Of a stretch of DNA of 64,000 nucleotides, positions 62,267 to 64,000 are shown one piece after another. The stretch spans positions 480,420-544,419 of the forward strand of contig NZ_LMJW01000022.1 in the NCBI RefSeq assembly GCF_001429505.1, in the 5' to 3' direction. The position numbers and the translations under genes are program-made. The notes under the pieces are model-generated. The model saw only the letters and a program-made list of their open reading frames with translations, searched no databases and had not been told where the DNA came from. The stretch's first letter is position 1, and every line of letters begins with the position of its first letter. This DNA comes from Allobosea sp. Root483D1 (lineage in GTDB: Bacteria; Pseudomonadota; Alphaproteobacteria; Rhizobiales; Beijerinckiaceae).

Positions 62267-63039
62267 TTAGCACGGAAGGCCGTCTCGCTGCCTATCCATT
62301 CGTCCTGCTCTCTGAGCTGCGAGATGCTGCGAACGAGCACGGCTATCGCATTGGTCCCGAAGAGGCGGATGGATGGATCTTTTTCCGATCGGCCAGCGCA
62401 CCAGGGGAAATTGGGCTGGCCGCCGCGAGTACCTCTGGGCCATTCTTTCTGTCTGTGATGCTGCAGGGTGTGGCGCGAGCTCTGGATGCCCAACCTGCAA
62501 CTCCATGGGCCAAAGGCCATGCAAGGGCCTTCATGTTTGGCACTCGTGATGATCTGCATGCCCGGGTCCAGGCGGTGTACCGCTTATCGGTCAGCTTGCC
62601 CAATTTCCCCCTTGAGAAATACGAAAAGGCCGTGGCGGGAATTGGTGAGACTGAAGGGGAGCGCGCCCAGAAGTTCAGGATTGGGCAGAATATCTTTCGT
62701 GACGCCCTGATGGAATACTGGAATGGGAGCTGCCCGTTGAGCGGGATTTCGAGTCCCGATCTCCTGCGAGCCTCGCACATGATGCCCTGGTCAGACTGTG
62801 CGACGGACGCTCAGAGACTCGACGTGCACAACGGACTTCTGCTGTCTGCCCTATGGGACGCTGCATTCGATGCCGGGCTGGTGACATTCGATGACGATGG
62901 AATGGTTTTGACTTCTGGTCGTTTGGAGGATGCTGCGCTTGAAGCCTTGGCCTTAGACAGAGCGCCGAGGCTGGCGTTGCGTGATGAGCATCGGCCTTAC
63001 CTGGCCCATCACCGCAACCACGTTTGGGTTCGGAATTAG
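62263..63039 (+). CDS. HNH endonuclease
   Basis: A 258-residue protein (GTG start). The C-terminal McrA-type HNH domain is clear: FRDALMEYWNGSCPLSGISS, LLRASHMMPWSDC with His172, RLDVHNGLLLSALWDAAFD with Asn190. The N-terminal 130 residues are unassigned and may bind DNA or the Rad50-like partner. In McrA-type restriction enzymes such domains cut modified or unmodified DNA. It is the last gene of the five-gene coupled operon and so the likely effector of the module. Confidence 0.85.
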   Translation: MISTEGRLAAYPFVLLSELRDAANEHGYRIGPEEADGWIFFRSASAPGEIGLAAASTSGPFFLSVMLQGVARALDAQPATPWAKGHARAFMFGTRDDLHARVQAVYRLSVSLPNFPLEKYEKAVAGIGETEGERAQKFRIGQNIFRDALMEYWNGSCPLSGISSPDLLRASHMMPWSDCATDAQRLDVHNGLLLSALWDAAFDAGLVTFDDDGMVLTSGRLEDAALEALALDRAPRLALRDEHRPYLAHHRNHVWVRN

Positions 63040-63416
63040 GCGGCGAAGGAGATCGTACTTCAATAGGAAACGGATAGACGAGGAAGACTCGCCGGTTCAA
63101 TGGCGTTGGCTCCCGATGCATGATATGTCTTGGGTGACGGTACTTTTCGACGCGAGCCGAGAACGTCATCAACCGCCATAAACGCAAACCGTATTCGCTG
63201 CAGCGTTGGCCGATATCCCGGCGAATGAGTTGCAGCCGAGAGCTGCCGTGCATGGGCTTTCTGCCAGAAGCCAGCGAAAACGACGGCCGCGGTCCGAGGA
63301 AGATATCGCCAGAACGGTCGTTAAGCAGTCCCGCGGCGCAATAGGTGCGGAAGCGGCCATATTGCTGAAACGGGTGAAAAGCTCGATGACTGAATAATAG
63401 CCAAAATGGCGCTGGG
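63040..63416. other. spacer between the HNH gene and the OLD-like gene
   Basis: About 377 bp with no confident gene. It holds a copy of TGACGGTACTTTTC at 63135-63148, identical over 14 bases to 3115-3128 before the integrase. A plus-strand frame from TTG 63206 to 63397 encodes ADIPANELQPRAAVHGLSAR then SQRKRRPRSEEDIARTVV; it reads like protein but lacks a good start, so it could be a gene remnant. The promoter of the next gene must lie at the right. Confidence 0.4.
63206..63397 (+). CDS. possible small basic protein or gene remnant
   Basis: A 63-residue frame with a TTG start, open upstream to a stop at 63179-63181. The translation is basic in the middle (SQRKRRPRSEED) and ends AEAAILLKRVKSSMTE. 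Codon use looks plausible, but the lack of a ribosome-binding site and family match keeps this weak. It ends 19 bp before the OLD-like start. Confidence 0.25.
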   Translation: MADIPANELQPRAAVHGLSARSQRKRRPRSEEDIARTVVKQSRGAIGAEAAILLKRVKSSMTE

Positions 63417-64000
63417 ATGGTGGGACGCGTGCGCATCTCGAAGATCAAAATCGATAATTTTGCCAATTTCTCGGAGTTCGAAATTGAGACCGGCGACAAC
63501 CTCGTGGTTGTTGGAGAAAACAAGGTTGGCAAGAGCAATCTGATTTTCGCTCTCCAGCTCATTCTGGATCCCGGATTGTCAGAGCGCGACCGACAGCTCG
63601 GGCTTGAGCATTTCTGGGATGGCCTGGGCGACCATAAGCTTGGCGCAGTCATCGAAATCGTCATCGAGCTCACGGATTTCGAGGACGATCCGCGGCTGCT
63701 CGCCCATCTGGGCGACTGCATCGTCGATCCGGGACCGCCGATGGTGTCGCGGCTTACTTACCGTTTCCAGCCGAAAGCCGACCTCGACGGCCATCCGCAG
63801 AGCATGGCCGATTACGAGTATATCCTTTTCGGCGGTCTCGATCCCGACAACGCGATGCGTCCGCGTCTGCGGCGCATGCTGCCGATCGATGTTCTCGCCG
63901 CCTTGCGTGATGCGGAGAAAGACCTGGCGACGTGGCGACATTCTCCGCTGCGGCCGTTGATCGAGGGGTTGACGGCCGGACTGGACGAGGACGACCGCGC
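63417..64000 (+). CDS. OLD/Gabija-like AAA ATPase, 3' end beyond the window
   Basis: The frame from ATG 63417 (MVGRVRISKIKIDNFANFSE) is open to the window edge, giving the first 194 residues. It shows the OLD/RecF-type ATPase start: IKIDNFANFSEFEIETGDN, then Walker A VVVGENKVGKSNLIFALQLI near 28-47 and a Q-loop region. Full-length relatives add a C-terminal TOPRIM nuclease; GajA of Gabija is one. A UvrD-like helicase gene next door would identify Gabija, but it is out of view. GTG 63432 is an alternative start. Confidence 0.75.
   Translation, partial: MVGRVRISKIKIDNFANFSEFEIETGDNLVVVGENKVGKSNLIFALQLILDPGLSERDRQLGLEHFWDGLGDHKLGAVIEIVIELTDFEDDPRLLAHLGDCIVDPGPPMVSRLTYRFQPKADLDGHPQSMADYEYILFGGLDPDNAMRPRLRRMLPIDVLAALRDAEKDLATWRHSPLRPLIEGLTAGLDEDDR

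Noticed and set aside
38950..63039. Calling the island a standard class 1 DISARM with drm gene names
   Set aside because: Functional parts agree, but gene order, the fused DUF1998 helicase, the extra helicase, DUF6361 and the Rad50-HNH tail differ, so drm symbols were not assigned.
62675..63721. A 348-codon minus-strand open frame across the HNH gene and the OLD-like gene
   Set aside because: It opposes two genes with clear HNH and Walker A motifs. The middle part over the spacer looked slightly protein-like, but nothing recognisable was found.

Overview
The window is GC-rich alphaproteobacterial DNA, most likely from the Hyphomicrobiales (Rhizobiales); this is judged from overall codon habit and gene families, no composition was computed. 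A short chromosomal stretch at the left (an RsmB/NOP-type rRNA methyltransferase cut by the window edge, a small ABM-fold monooxygenase, and guaA) is followed, 292 bp after the guaA stop codon, by a tyrosine-recombinase integrase. From there to the right edge everything looks like one large integrative and conjugative element (ICE) whose left end abuts the 3' end of guaA, a known hotspot for such elements. The right end lies outside the window.

Layout. (1) 1-2850 chromosome. (2) 3015-4649 integrase, AlpA-like regulator and att-proximal repeats. (3) 5092-12428 a metabolic cargo cassette: a threonine-synthase-like PLP enzyme, a GntR/UTRA regulator, a complete polar amino-acid-type ABC importer, an aspartoacylase/AstE-like deacylase and a LysR regulator; together they suggest import and breakdown of an acylated amino acid. 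(4) 12479-31757 the conserved transfer and maintenance backbone, almost all on the minus strand and with the gene order of Tn4371-like ICEs: an AlpA-like HTH gene, repA, parA, an RHH partner, DUF2840, traF, DUF736, lytic transglycosylase, relaxase, traG, a CopG-like regulator, then trbB-C-D-E-J-K-L-F-G-I and DUF2274. (5) 31897-38374 ICE accessory and regulatory genes: a frameshifted DUF6499/DUF2285 gene, an XRE repressor, DUF932, a second DUF736 and a large ParB-like protein. The DUF932 and ParB-like genes are preceded by two copies of the same roughly 300-bp hairpin-rich leader. (6) 38950 to the right edge: a dense plus-strand defence island.

The defence island is the most interesting part. 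It holds a PD-(D/E)XK-like small protein, a DUF6361 protein, a two-HKD phospholipase-D-fold protein and an SNF2-like helicase (the last three translationally coupled); then an AbiEi/AbiEii toxin-antitoxin pair with its own palindromic operator; then a five-gene coupled operon encoding a 1715-residue DUF1998-type helicase, a second SNF2-like helicase, a 1610-residue adenine-methylase-type protein, a Rad50-like ATPase with a CPIC zinc hook, and an HNH endonuclease. Methylase, DUF1998 helicase, SNF2 helicase and PLD protein are the functional parts list of class 1 DISARM, but the fusion state, the extra helicase, DUF6361 and the Rad50-HNH tail do not match the canonical system as I know it. An OLD/Gabija-like ATPase gene begins at 63417 and runs off the edge, so a further defence system may follow.

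No rRNA, tRNA, CRISPR array or intact insertion sequence was recognised in the window.
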